Source: Propioniciclava coleopterorum
Lineage (GTDB): Bacteria; Actinomycetota; Actinomycetes; Propionibacteriales; Propionibacteriaceae
Direction of reading: 5' to 3'
NCBI RefSeq assembly: GCF_011393335.1
Contig: NZ_CP049865.1
Span: forward strand, 1,692,722 to 1,756,721
Length of the DNA: 64,000 nt
Below, one piece after another: positions 1 to 8,665 of this stretch. The translations under genes and the position numbers were made by a program. A model generated the notes under the pieces. It saw only the letters and a list, made by a program, of their open reading frames with translations. It was not told the DNA's origin and searched no databases. Position 1 is the first letter of the stretch. The number at the start of each line of letters is the position of its first letter.

Positions 1-2268
1 GGACGCTGCATCTACGGCGTCGACTTGAACCCGCTCGCCGCCGAACTGGCCAAGGTATCACTGTGGCTGGAGACCCTCGATCCCGGTCGGCCGCTGGCGT
101 TCCTGGACGCCCAGATCAAGGTCGGCAACTCCCTGATCGGCGCCACCCCTGCGCTCGTCGGGCAGGGAGTGCCTGACGAGGCGTTCGCAGCGCTCGAGGG
201 CGACGACAAGAAGATCGTTACGGCTCTCAAGAAGCAGAACAAGGCCGAACGTTCGGGGCAGGACGACCTGTTCGGCGATGACACTGCACCCACCCTGGAC
301 GCCGCCGTCGCGGGCGAACTGGGCGCGCTGATCGGTGGTGGCCGCCCCGCGTCCTTGGCCGACATCCAGGCCCGCCACCAGCGGCTCAGGGCCCTGCAGG
401 CCAAGCCAGCGCTGCAACAGCAGCGTCTGGTCGCGGACGCTTGGTGCGCCGCGTTCGTGTGGCCCAAGCAGCCGGGCGGGCCCAAGGCCGTCACTAATCG
501 CAGCTTGCACGCCCTCGCGCGTGGCGAAGCGCTGCCGCCGGCCACCCTCGCGACCGTCCACGAGCTCGCCGCCGAGTACCGGTTCTTCCACTGGCACCTA
601 GAGTTCCCGCACCTGTTCCGACCTGCCGGACCAGCCGACGGACCCGGCTGGCGCGGCGGCTTCGATGTCGTTCTCGGCAACCCGCCGTGGGAACGGGTGA
701 AGCTGCAGGAACAGGAGTTCTTCGCCGTCCGTGACCCCCAGATTGCCGCGGCCCCCAACGCCGCAGCCCGCAAGCGCCTCATCCAAGCCCTCGAAGCGTC
801 CAACCCGGCGCTGCACGACGCGTATCTGGGCGCGTTGCGTCGCGCCGCCGGCGAGTCACACGTGCTGCGGATCGCGGGCCGATTCCCATTGACCGGACGT
901 GGCGACATCAACACCTACGCCGTTTTCGCAGAGGCGTGTCGGCACCTTGTGAACGACCGAGGTCGGATGGGGATCATCGTGCCGACGGGCATTGCTACCG
1001 ACGCCACAACGCAGTTCTTCTTCAAGGACTTGGTGGCGCACGGGAGCCTCGCGACTCTCTACGATTTCCAGACGGGGCCCTCGCTCTGGTCCGACATCGG
1101 CCACGCTCGTTACAAGTTCTGTCTGCTCACGACGGTGGGACGGGGCGAGCGAATCGCAGCCGCCCAGTTCTCCTTCTTCAATCGTTCTGTGCAAGACCTG
1201 TACGCGCATGACAGCCGGTTTGAGCTCACCCCGGAGGAGATCCAGCTCCTCAACCCCAACACCGGCACCTGCCCCATCTTCCGCTCCCGCCGGGACGCAG
1301 AGATCACCCTCGGCATCTATCGCCGCATCCCGGTGCTGATCAACGAGAACGACCCGGTCAACGGGAACCCGTGGGGCATCAGTTTCATGCGGATGTTCGA
1401 CATGTCCAACGACTCGCACCTGTTCCACACCCGTGACGAACTCGAGGCCGACGGCTGGACGCTCAACGGCAACGTCTTTGAGCGCTCCCTCGACGGGGGG
1501 GGGGATAGCTCAAATGCTGCCGCTGTTTGAAGCCAAGATGATTCATCTCTACGACACCCGCTGGGCGACCTATGAGCGCGACGGCTCGACCCGGTACATG
1601 ACCGAGGGGAGAAGTCAGCGCACCTCCATGCGATTCCACGCTATTGGGTGGCTGAGGCCGAGATTGATCGCAAGCTCGATGGGCGGTGGGACCAGCGCTG
1701 GTTCCTCGGCTGGCGGGACATCTGCCGGGCTACAGACGTCCGGACGGTCATCACCACCCAGGTACCGCGCCTCGCCTACGGGGACAAGTGGCTCCTTGCC
1801 ATGCCCTCGCGCGGACGAGACGAGCTGCAGGCGACCTGGGCGTCGTTCGTCTTTGACTACGCGTCTCGTCAGAAGATCGGCGGGACAGCCATGAAGTACT
1901 TCACGTTCATGCAGCTCCCCGTGCCGTTGCCTGTTCATTTCGAGTCGACAACCATCCCACTGGATCGACAGCTGCGGGCTTGGATCGAAGTGCGGGTGGA
2001 TCGCCTCAACGGGTGGATCGCCGACCCCGTCGAGCGCGCCAAGGTTCGTGCCGAGCTGGATGCTCTGATGTTCCACGTCTACGGGCTCGGTCGGCCCGAA
2101 GTGTCATACGTGATGGATACCTTCCCGATTGTGAAGCGCAAGGACGAGGCCGCCTTCGGGACCTACCGGACCAAGGACTTGATCCTGTCTGCCTACGACG
2201 CGATGGCCGAGGCGAAGTCGTCAGGTCGCACCTACCAACCACCTTGGTCCCAGGAGGTTTCCGCATGA
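1..2268 (+). CDS. Adenine-specific DNA methyltransferase (Eco57I/PglX-like), 5' end outside window, frame broken twice
   Basis: The reading frame is open from base 1, so the N-terminus (helical region and SAM-binding motif I) lies upstream. Seen: [18 protein letters not shown] at the very start, a conserved region of large Eco57I-type methylases, and the catalytic motif [12 protein letters not shown] near 661-690, diagnostic of N6-adenine methylation. The frame is lost at a run of ten G (1495-1504), continues one frame over as [20 protein letters not shown] (from 1514), and shifts back near 1605 (GGGG) into [20 protein letters not shown], ending at 2268. The C-terminal part resembles a target-recognition domain and is duplicated in the next gene, which starts in an ATGA overlap. 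Downstream mcrB and mcrC are in the same direction, so this is likely one restriction/phage-defence operon. PglX of the Pgl system is an established phase-variable relative. Whether the breaks are sequencing errors, phase variation or decay cannot be told here. Confidence 0.8.
1495..1504 (+). repeat. Homopolymer of ten G inside the methyltransferase gene
   Basis: Ten consecutive G separate the catalytic half from the C-terminal recognition-like half of the methyltransferase. At this length the downstream frame is lost (stop at 1528-1530). Changing the tract by one base short or two long would restore the next frame. Such tracts are classic slipped-strand contingency loci, and also typical sites of sequencing error. 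Confidence 0.9.
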
Positions 2269-3125
2269 CTGAGACCGTCGAACGCATGCTTCCCCTCTAC
2301 GAGGCGAAGATGATCCACCAGTTCGACCACCGCTGGGCGACTTACGAGGCGGACGGTTCGGTGAGGGACGTGACTCTCGCCGAGAAGCAGGACCCGGGGT
2401 TCGCGGCATTGCCCCGCTACTGGGTCCGCGAGGAGGTCGTTCGAGACCGACTTGGGGACCGCTGGGACCGTGACTGGCTGTTGGGCTGGCGCGACATCTG
2501 CCGAAGCACCGACGTGCGGACCCTGATCGCGACCATCAACGGCGGCCGCGCAAGTCCCGAGGGAGGCACGCTGCTCGCCTTCCCGGATCCTGCCGCGGCC
2601 GCACCTGCGCTGTTGGCGATCTGGAACTCGTTCGCGTTTGACTTTGTCGCCCGCCTCAAGGTGGGCGGGACGCACCTGAAGTACTTCACCATGCGGCAGC
2701 TCCCGGTTCCTCACCCGGATCAACTGGCCGCAAAGGTCCCTTGGGGGGCGGTGTCGTGGCGAGATTGGCTGGGCTCGCGGGCTCTCCGGCTGATCTTGGA
2801 CTCGGACGAGATGCTCCAAGTCAGCAGGGAGTTCGATGCCACCCTGCCCAATGACCCATGGGACGCGGATCAGCGGCGATGGGTTCGCGCCGAACTTGAT
2901 GCGGGCTGCTTCCACCTGTTCGGGATCGTTCGCAGTGACGTCGACTACGTCATGGAGACGTTTCCGATCGTGAAGCGTAAGGATGAGGCAGAGTTCGGTT
3001 CGTACCGCACCAAGGAGCAGATCCTGGAGGTGTACGACGTGATGCAGGCGGCCATCGCTTCGGGCACTACGTACAGTTCGCCGCTTGACGCGGACATTCA
3101 CCCTGCAGGAGGGTCCGATGACTGA
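2265..3125 (+). CDS. Stand-alone duplicate of the methyltransferase C-terminal (recognition-like) domain
   Basis: A 286-residue protein colinear with the C-terminal part of the preceding methyltransferase and without any catalytic NPPW motif. Shared blocks in the same order: MLPLYEAKMIHQFDHRWATY (other copy [20 protein letters not shown]), [28 protein letters not shown], and [18 protein letters not shown] near the end. The ATG overlaps the previous stop as ATGA with AGGAGG just upstream, so it is translationally coupled; it overlaps mcrB by 8 bp. It is diverged (not a recent perfect duplication) and the frame is fully open, unlike its neighbour. Inferred role: alternative specificity subunit, or donor sequence for recombination into the methyltransferase. 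It could also be the remnant of a second methyltransferase that lost its N-terminus. Confidence 0.75.
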   Translation: MTETVERMLPLYEAKMIHQFDHRWATYEADGSVRDVTLAEKQDPGFAALPRYWVREEVVRDRLGDRWDRDWLLGWRDICRSTDVRTLIATINGGRASPEGGTLLAFPDPAAAAPALLAIWNSFAFDFVARLKVGGTHLKYFTMRQLPVPHPDQLAAKVPWGAVSWRDWLGSRALRLILDSDEMLQVSREFDATLPNDPWDADQRRWVRAELDAGCFHLFGIVRSDVDYVMETFPIVKRKDEAEFGSYRTKEQILEVYDVMQAAIASGTTYSSPLDADIHPAGGSDD

Positions 3126-5262
3126 ATCAGCGACTGAGCCGGTTCGGCGGGCACTGCTGATCCGCACCGCTCTCGAGGTGCTCGCTGAAGCCGGAGGCCC
3201 GGTTCAGCGTGCGGAGGTCATCGCCAGGGTTGCTGAGCGGCTGGAGTTCACGCCGTATGAGCTGGAGCCGTACCGATCGAACTCCGCGCAGACGAGGTGG
3301 GACAATCACCTCACCTGGGCGAGCACCGACATGCGGGCCGTTGGCTGGATCGACAAGACGGCTGCCGGGTGGGTGATCACCGACGCCGGGCGTCGTGCGC
3401 TTGCCACCCACCCGAACGATGGGAAAGGCCTCGACGCTGAGGCTGGACAGGCGTACAGAGCCCAATACCGGGCGAACAAGGCGCGGGCCTCCCAGCCGAC
3501 CCACCGATCTCTGCTGGCCGCGGCACTCGAATCGGTTGAGGCCGGTCAGTGGACTACGAAAGCCGAACTGGCAGAAGCCATCGGAGCTGATGTTGGGACG
3601 GTCGAGGCGGCACTCTACGAAGACGGGCTCGACGCATCACATCGTGTGCTCACGCCCGGGGACACGGCGTCCGGTGCTGTTCTGCTTCCGAGCGGCGAGA
3701 TGGTCCCGACCCGCGCAGCGCTCGAGAAGGAAGGCGTCAAGTTCGACGAGTCTGGGATGCCCGATGAGTCGCAGCACGTCCGTGGTCAGGATCTCCGTGC
3801 GTATCTGGAAGATCGCGGCCTCGTGGCCCAACCGTCCCGTCGCGCTTGGCTCGTGCGTGGGTCCTCGGTCGACGGCCATGATCTGATCCCCGTATGGCGG
3901 CAGCAGGGTTTCACGTCGTTGCGGGCATCCAAGTTGCGGGAGGTGGAACCAGGCATCCGGCGACCCGAGCTGAAAGCGATCGTCGACGAGGATTACTCCC
4001 AGACCTCGTACGCGGCGAAAGCGGCGAAGCTGGATGAGTTCCATTCGTTCTTGTCGCGGATCCAGATGGGTGACCTTCTGGTGACGACGAGCCAAGGCGA
4101 GCTCTACGTGGGCACAGTCACGGGTCCGGCTGAGTACGTGAAGTCGGGTGACGGGTTGTCGAACCTGCGGCGGACCGTGGAGTGGGCGCCGGAGGGGTTC
4201 GACTACGGCGACCTGGCCAGTGAGATCAAGGCGCGTCTGCAGGTGCAGTACGACGTGGTGGAGATGACCCAGCAGTTGGATTTGTTGGAGAAGCTGCTGG
4301 CGGCGCAGACAGCGGTCGTCGAGGACGATGAGCCGCCGGTCCAGCCGGTCGTCACGCGCGAATTGACTCTGCCGGAAGCGACCGACGAGCTCGCTGTCAG
4401 GCTGAATGTGGATCGGGCGTGGTTGCAGGAGTGCATCGACCTCCTGCGGGACCGTCCGCAGCTGATCTTCTACGGCCCGCCGGGAACGGGCAAGACGTTC
4501 ATCGCCCAGCACCTCGCCGCCCACTTGGCGGGCGACAACGTGCGTCTGGTGCAGTTCCATCCGGCGTACTCGTACGAGGACTTCTTCGAGGGCTACCGGC
4601 CGCTGGAGGAGGGCGGGTTCAAGCTCAAGCCCGGTCCGTTCCGCAAGACGGTGGACGCCGCGCGGGAGAGCCCGTCGACTCCGTACTTCCTGATCATCGA
4701 CGAGATCAACCGCGGCAACCTGGCGAAGATCTTCGGGGAGTTGTACTTCCTGCTGGAGTACCGCAGCCAGAACGTCGACCTGCTGTACGCCACCGATGAC
4801 GACATCGGGTTCACGTTGCCGGAGAACGTGTTCATCATCGGCACGATGAACACCGCCGACCGGTCGATCGCCTTGGTGGACGCGGCGATGCGGCGCCGGT
4901 TCGCGTTCGTGCCGCTGCACCCGTCCGAGCCACCCACCGACGGCGTGCTGCGCAGGTGGCTGGCGGCGTCCGACCTTGATGTGGGCGTCGCGGATCTGCT
5001 GGAGGAACTCAACCGGCGGATCGAGGACCCGGACTTCAAGATCGGCCCGTCGTACTTCATGCGGAAGGCCATGCACCAGCCGGGCGGTCTGGAGCGGGCG
5101 TGGCGAACGGCGATCCTGCCGCTGTTGGAGGAACACCACTACGGCGACGGCACCGACGTCCGGGCCCGGTACGGGTTGGACACGATCCGCGCCCGCGTGG
5201 CCGGCCGGGCGGCGTCCGACCAGGCGGGGAGTGGTGGTGGCGAACCCGCTGATCCTGCGTGA
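3118..5262 (+). CDS. mcrB: McrB-type AAA+ GTPase subunit of an McrBC restriction system
   Basis: 714 residues. The start at 3118 is chosen because CTGCAGGAGGGTCC places a strong ribosome site 5 bp upstream. Residues 1-100 look like an Mrr_N-type winged helix. Residues about 145-215 contain HRVLTPGDTASGAVLLPSGE and ALEKEGVKFDESG, reminiscent of the DNA-binding half of MGMT/ATL proteins (weak). Residues about 245-345 (AWLVRGSSVDGHDLIP) resemble an EVE/PUA-like modified-base reader. The AAA+ motor follows: Walker A GPPGTGKT near 453, the McrB signature LVQFHPAYSYEDFFEGYRP, Walker B LIIDEINRGNLAKIF near 525, and GTMNTADRS with AMRRRF near 575. McrB hydrolyses GTP to translocate and activates McrC. 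It overlaps the gene before by 8 bp and mcrC by 26 bp. Confidence 0.92.
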   Translation: MTESATEPVRRALLIRTALEVLAEAGGPVQRAEVIARVAERLEFTPYELEPYRSNSAQTRWDNHLTWASTDMRAVGWIDKTAAGWVITDAGRRALATHPNDGKGLDAEAGQAYRAQYRANKARASQPTHRSLLAAALESVEAGQWTTKAELAEAIGADVGTVEAALYEDGLDASHRVLTPGDTASGAVLLPSGEMVPTRAALEKEGVKFDESGMPDESQHVRGQDLRAYLEDRGLVAQPSRRAWLVRGSSVDGHDLIPVWRQQGFTSLRASKLREVEPGIRRPELKAIVDEDYSQTSYAAKAAKLDEFHSFLSRIQMGDLLVTTSQGELYVGTVTGPAEYVKSGDGLSNLRRTVEWAPEGFDYGDLASEIKARLQVQYDVVEMTQQLDLLEKLLAAQTAVVEDDEPPVQPVVTRELTLPEATDELAVRLNVDRAWLQECIDLLRDRPQLIFYGPPGTGKTFIAQHLAAHLAGDNVRLVQFHPAYSYEDFFEGYRPLEEGGFKLKPGPFRKTVDAARESPSTPYFLIIDEINRGNLAKIFGELYFLLEYRSQNVDLLYATDDDIGFTLPENVFIIGTMNTADRSIALVDAAMRRRFAFVPLHPSEPPTDGVLRRWLAASDLDVGVADLLEELNRRIEDPDFKIGPSYFMRKAMHQPGGLERAWRTAILPLLEEHHYGDGTDVRARYGLDTIRARVAGRAASDQAGSGGGEPADPA

Positions 5263-6432
5263 GGGCGACCCGCCGCGACTGGTGGAGCTGCGGCGTCCGG
5301 TCGCGGACGCGTTGGCCGCAGCGGGGGTCGTGCAGGTCACGCTGACGGATCGTCCGGGGTGGTGGGAGGTGACCCCGGGCACGCAGATCGGGGTTGTCGG
5401 CGTGGCCGGGTTGCAGGTGGTGATCGAGCCGAAGATCGACATCAACCGGCTGGTGTTCCTCATGGGGTACGCGCGGCGTCCGGACTTCTGGCGCGATGAC
5501 CGGGTGCTCCTGGACGCCGACGCCGACCTGCCCGAGGCGCTGGCGGACGCGTTCGTGCGGTTGGCGAGGCGGGCGTTGGAGCAGGGGCTGCTCAAGGGGT
5601 ACGTGACCGTCGATGACACGTTGGCGGTGCTGCGGGGCCGGGTGCGGGAGGCGGACCAGTTGCGGCGCCGGTGGGGGCGGAGCATCCCGTTGGAGGTGCG
5701 GTACGACGAGTTCACCGTGGACATTGCCGAGAACCAGGTGCTGTTGGCGGCGGTGGAGCAGTTGTTGCGGACGCCGCGGGTCGGCGTCCGGTATCGGGCG
5801 GGGTTGCAGCGGCTGCGCCTGCAGTTGGCCGATGTGACCGCGCCTGGGCGGGGCGGCGGCCGGCCTTCGTGGACGCCGTCGCGCTTGAATGCGCGGTACG
5901 TGCCGGCGTTGGAGTTGGCGGAGCTTGTGCTGGCGGGGCGGTCGTTCGAGCAGCGGGTGGGGGACCTCGTGGTGTCGGGCTACCTGTTCAACATGGCGAC
6001 GATCTTCGAGGACTTCGTGACGGTCGCGTTGCGGGAGGCGTTTCGGTCGTTCGGGGACGTTCGCGGTTGCAGTACCGCACCCACCTGGATGAGGCGGAGA
6101 CCGTGCCGGTTCGTCCGGACTTCGTCTGGTCGGCCGCCGGCGTCCCACGGGTGGTGGTAGACGCGAAGTACAAGGCGGAGAAGCCCAGCGGCTTCCCGCA
6201 GGCCGACCTGTATCAGCTGCTGGCGTACTGCACAGTGCTCGGTCTGCCGGTCGGACACCTGGTCTACGCGAAAGGGTTCGAGGACGACCGCGAGCACGTG
6301 GTGCGGAACGCCGGCGTCCGAATCGTTGCCCACACGCTCGACCTGGAGGAGCCGCCAGCCCGTGTCTTGGCGTCCGTGGCAACACTCGCCGACGAGACCG
6401 TGCGCGCGGCCGCCGTGCCAGGCCTGTGGTGA
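5237..6432 (+). CDS. mcrC: McrC nuclease subunit of McrBC, frameshifted
   Basis: About 398 residues once a frameshift near 6063 is repaired. The N-terminal portion binds McrB in this family; the C-terminal PD-(D/E)xK nuclease core is visible as VRPDFVWSAAGVPRVVVDAK after the shift, so an uncorrected product would lack the active site. The total length is one base short of a multiple of three, as expected for a single missing base. Start: GTG at 5237 after GGGGAG; GTG codons at 5231 and 5234 are alternatives. It lies within the end of mcrB, as usual for mcrBC. The nearby methyltransferase suggests a combined modification/restriction locus. Confidence 0.85.
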
Positions 6433-6729
6433 CTTGAACGCACGCGGAGCGGCGCCACCCGTTCGATAAGTTGGCGCAGAAGACTGGGTCACAACGGCCT
6501 CACATTGGATTGGAGCGCCGTCGACAACCGCACCGCGCTCGCCGTCACCCGTGTCAGGTTCCGATCCCCGGCGTCCAAGAGAAGACTCTCTTCGGCCGCC
6601 GCGGGTGGCCTGGCCGCAGACGGAATGAGGGATCGTCTTGGTGCCACCCTGTCCGCGGAAGGCACTCTGAGTTACTTCTGGATAGTGAGGGCGCGCAGAG
6701 CGCCTGCCAACACACCCCGAGGAGGCCCC
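6433..6729. other. Intergenic region between mcrC and excisionase
   Basis: About 300 bases with no convincing ORF. A stretch near 6555-6580 superficially resembles a tRNA T-arm but does not fold into a tRNA. It should hold the promoter of the excisionase gene, whose ribosome site is CCGAGGAGG. Confidence 0.4.
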
Positions 6730-6969
6730 ATGACCGCCCAGACGATCCGCAGGACGAAGAAGTCGACGAGCACGGACCAGGACCGGCAGCCGAAGTGGTT
6801 GTCTTACCCGGAGGCATCGGAGTTGTGCACGCTGTCGGTGCGCTCGCTGAAGCGTCTCACGCAGGCGGGGAAGCTGCCGTGCTACGTGGTGGGTGGCAAG
6901 GTGCTGCGGTTGAAGGCGTCCGACGTGGAGGCGTTGATCGTTCCCGCCGACGAGTGCCGCGGCTGGTAG
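6730..6969 (+). CDS. Excisionase-like helix-turn-helix protein
   Basis: 79 residues with a MerR/excisionase-type winged helix: LSYPEASELCTLSVRSLKRL followed by AGKLPCYVVGGKVLRLKASD. The pattern (tolerance to a small HTH, then a wing, then residues specifying 'recognition of K/R') is that of Xis proteins that steer integrases toward excision. Strong ribosome site GAGGAGG 6 bp before the ATG. Convergent with the integrase just downstream, from which it is separated by a perfect hairpin, which fits an integrase/excisionase module of an integrative element. Confidence 0.8.
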   Translation: MTAQTIRRTKKSTSTDQDRQPKWLSYPEASELCTLSVRSLKRLTQAGKLPCYVVGGKVLRLKASDVEALIVPADECRGW

Positions 6970-6986
6970 CGGCTCCCTTCTGTTGT

Positions 6987-7025
6987 CTGCCCCGGACGCC
7001 GTTCATTGTGTGGCGTCCGGGGCAG
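6987..7025. terminator. 14-bp perfect hairpin between convergent excisionase and integrase genes
   Basis: Arms 6987-7000 and 7012-7025 are perfectly complementary (14 bp, 11-base loop) and built around GGACGCC/GGCGTCC. No U-tract, as is common for actinobacterial terminators. It covers the integrase stop codon and can serve both genes. Confidence 0.7.
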
Positions 7026-8232
7026 CGCCCTGTTCGGCCACGGCGGGCATTCTGGCGAGGGCGGCCATGCGCTTGGCGAGGTCCTTCTTGCGGTCGTTGA
7101 CGGCCTCTTGGTAGCGCATGGCGACGTGGATGTCGTTGTGGCCGGCGAACTCCATGAGTTCCTTGGTGGTGGCTCCTGAGATGGCGGCCATGGTGGCGGC
7201 GAAGTGACGAAGGTCGTGGAACCGGAAGTCGGGGCGTTCGATCTGGTGGCGGGCCTTGTAGAAGCCGTTGCCGGGGTGTGTCTGCTTGCGGGTCTTCTTG
7301 TCGAAGCGGGGGGCGTGTCCGTAGACCTGTCCCGGAGTGAGGGGCTGGTCGTCGTTGCCGGGGAAGACGAGAGCTTCGGCGTCCGTGGCAGTGAACGCTG
7401 CCAAGTGGTGGCGGGCGTCCTCGGTGAGGTGGGTGGGCAGGTAGATGGTGCGGCGTCCGGCCGCTGACTTGGGGGTGGTGATGATCCGCTGGCCGCCGAC
7501 GGTGACGGCGGCTTGCTCGACGGTGATGGTGCCCTCGATGAGGTCGATGTCGCGCCGTCGGAGGGCGGTGAGTTCACCGAAGCGGAGCCCGCACCAGGCG
7601 GCGAGCAGTACCAGCAGCCGGTGCCGGGGAGGCATCGCGTCGGCGAGCGCTTGTACCTGGGCGACGGTGAGCAGGGCGATGTCCTTGGGCCTGGCGCGGG
7701 CGGTGGCGCCCTCAACGGCGACGGGGGATTCCTTGACCAGGCGACGGGCGACTGCGGTGCGGAAGATCGACTTGAGCAGCGAGTAGGCGTGCGAGCGCAT
7801 GGTCGGGGCGTCGGGGAGCGTGCGATACCAGCGTTCGATGTCGGTGTGGGTGATGGACGTGAGGGTTCGCTCGTGCAGGGGCTTGAACCAGCGTTCGTGG
7901 ATGTCGAGGTAGTGCTCCCGGGTGCGGTCCTTGAGTGGGCGTCCCTTCACGAGACGGTTCTCGATCCACTCCCGGGCGAACTCGTCGAAGGTGGTGGCCA
8001 GCACCTCGGTCTGGCGCCGGCGTTCGGCGGGGGGAGTCCACTCGCCGAACTCGATGAGCTTCAGCTCGCCAGCGAGCCAGCCTTGGGCTCGCTCCCTGGT
8101 GGTGAACGTCATGCCGGCGCGGTGCAGCTTGCGGTCCGGCCCGGTGTAGCGGACCTTGAACCGACCTCTGGTCTCTATGATGGTGCCGAAGCTTCGGTGC
8201 TCCGGCTTGGTCTCCCGCCGTCGAGTCGCCAA
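7003..8232 (-). CDS. Tyrosine recombinase / integrase (element A)
   Basis: 409 residues, a phage/ICE-type tyrosine integrase. An N-terminal AP2-like arm-binding part (RSFGTIIETRGRFKVRYTG) and core-binding SAM-like domain precede the catalytic domain, where LRFGELTALRRRD, HDLRHFAATMAAISG and AGHNDIHVAMRYQEAV supply the Arg, HxxR, His and Tyr residues. It is closely similar along its whole length to the integrase at 14220-15488. The start used is TTG at 8232; in the other integrase the frame continues 15-20 codons upstream, and here that upstream part is out of frame because GCGGGG is preceded by one C fewer (near 8249), so the true start is uncertain. The putative attachment core lies about 180 bp upstream of its start. 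Confidence 0.9.
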   Translation of the reverse strand: MATRRRETKPEHRSFGTIIETRGRFKVRYTGPDRKLHRAGMTFTTRERAQGWLAGELKLIEFGEWTPPAERRRQTEVLATTFDEFAREWIENRLVKGRPLKDRTREHYLDIHERWFKPLHERTLTSITHTDIERWYRTLPDAPTMRSHAYSLLKSIFRTAVARRLVKESPVAVEGATARARPKDIALLTVAQVQALADAMPPRHRLLVLLAAWCGLRFGELTALRRRDIDLIEGTITVEQAAVTVGGQRIITTPKSAAGRRTIYLPTHLTEDARHHLAAFTATDAEALVFPGNDDQPLTPGQVYGHAPRFDKKTRKQTHPGNGFYKARHQIERPDFRFHDLRHFAATMAAISGATTKELMEFAGHNDIHVAMRYQEAVNDRKKDLAKRMAALARMPAVAEQGAAPDATQ

Positions 8233-8413
8233 TCGTCCAGAGAGTTCCCGCGGGGAACTTGTGGGGAACTTTGTGTGGTCAAATCGGCCCCCTCGGCACG
8301 CTCAGTCATTTCTCGGAACAAGCGTACTGCTGAAGCGGAAGGCCTAGTCAAGGATCGATTAGCCCGGTCTGTCACGGTCTGACCAAGTGGGGGTCGATTG
8401 GTCAATTCACTAA

Positions 8414-8436
8414 TTCAAGTCCAGTTAGGCCCACCA
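8414..8436 (+). other. Putative attachment core: tRNA 3'-end-like sequence (copy 1)
   Basis: TTCAAGTCCAGTTAGGCCC followed by ACCA reads as a tRNA T-loop, 3' T-stem strand, acceptor strand and ACCA end. The bases just before it (ACTAA) do not pair with the T-stem, so the 5' part of a tRNA is absent: it looks like an att site left by integration into a tRNA gene. The same 22 bases recur at 17063-17084 in the same relation to the second integrase. Confidence 0.65.
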
Positions 8437-8520
8437 GCTCCAATCCCTCTCCCACTAGGGAGAATGGAACCCCTTTCAGAAGCCACCATGGGTTTCGTGC
8501 CCAACGCGTGCCCAATCGCA
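8437..8520. repeat. Attachment-arm segment shared with 17085-17168
   Basis: Both copies have CTCCCACTAGGG exactly 12 bases after the core (8449-8460; 17097-17108) and TCGTGCCCAA followed by CGTGCCCAATC about 35 bases further on (from 8495; from 17141). The CGTGCCCAA sequence occurs twice with an 11-base spacing, as expected of integrase arm-type sites. On the other side of the core both copies also share CTAGTCAAGG and ATTAGCCCG (near 8345 and 16993). From 8521 to 8665 I see nothing else. Confidence 0.6.
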
Positions 8521-8665
8521 TCGGTTTCGACCGTTCGAGCGGCATTCGAGGCTGCGCGCGAGCACCACCGGCGGGGCGGTTGGCATCACCTTCCACGCTC
8601 GCGGGTCATAGCCGAGAGGCCGACCGCGACTCGTTAGGGTGGCTAGGAAGAGGAAGTGGGGGGCG

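Noticed and set aside
3637-5724. Long minus-strand ORF across mcrB/mcrC
   Set aside because: Antisense shadow; the plus strand carries the conserved AAA+ motifs.
6540-6585. tRNA-like T-arm (GGTTCCGATCC) near the excisionase gene
   Set aside because: No matching acceptor, D-arm or anticodon stem can be built on either side.
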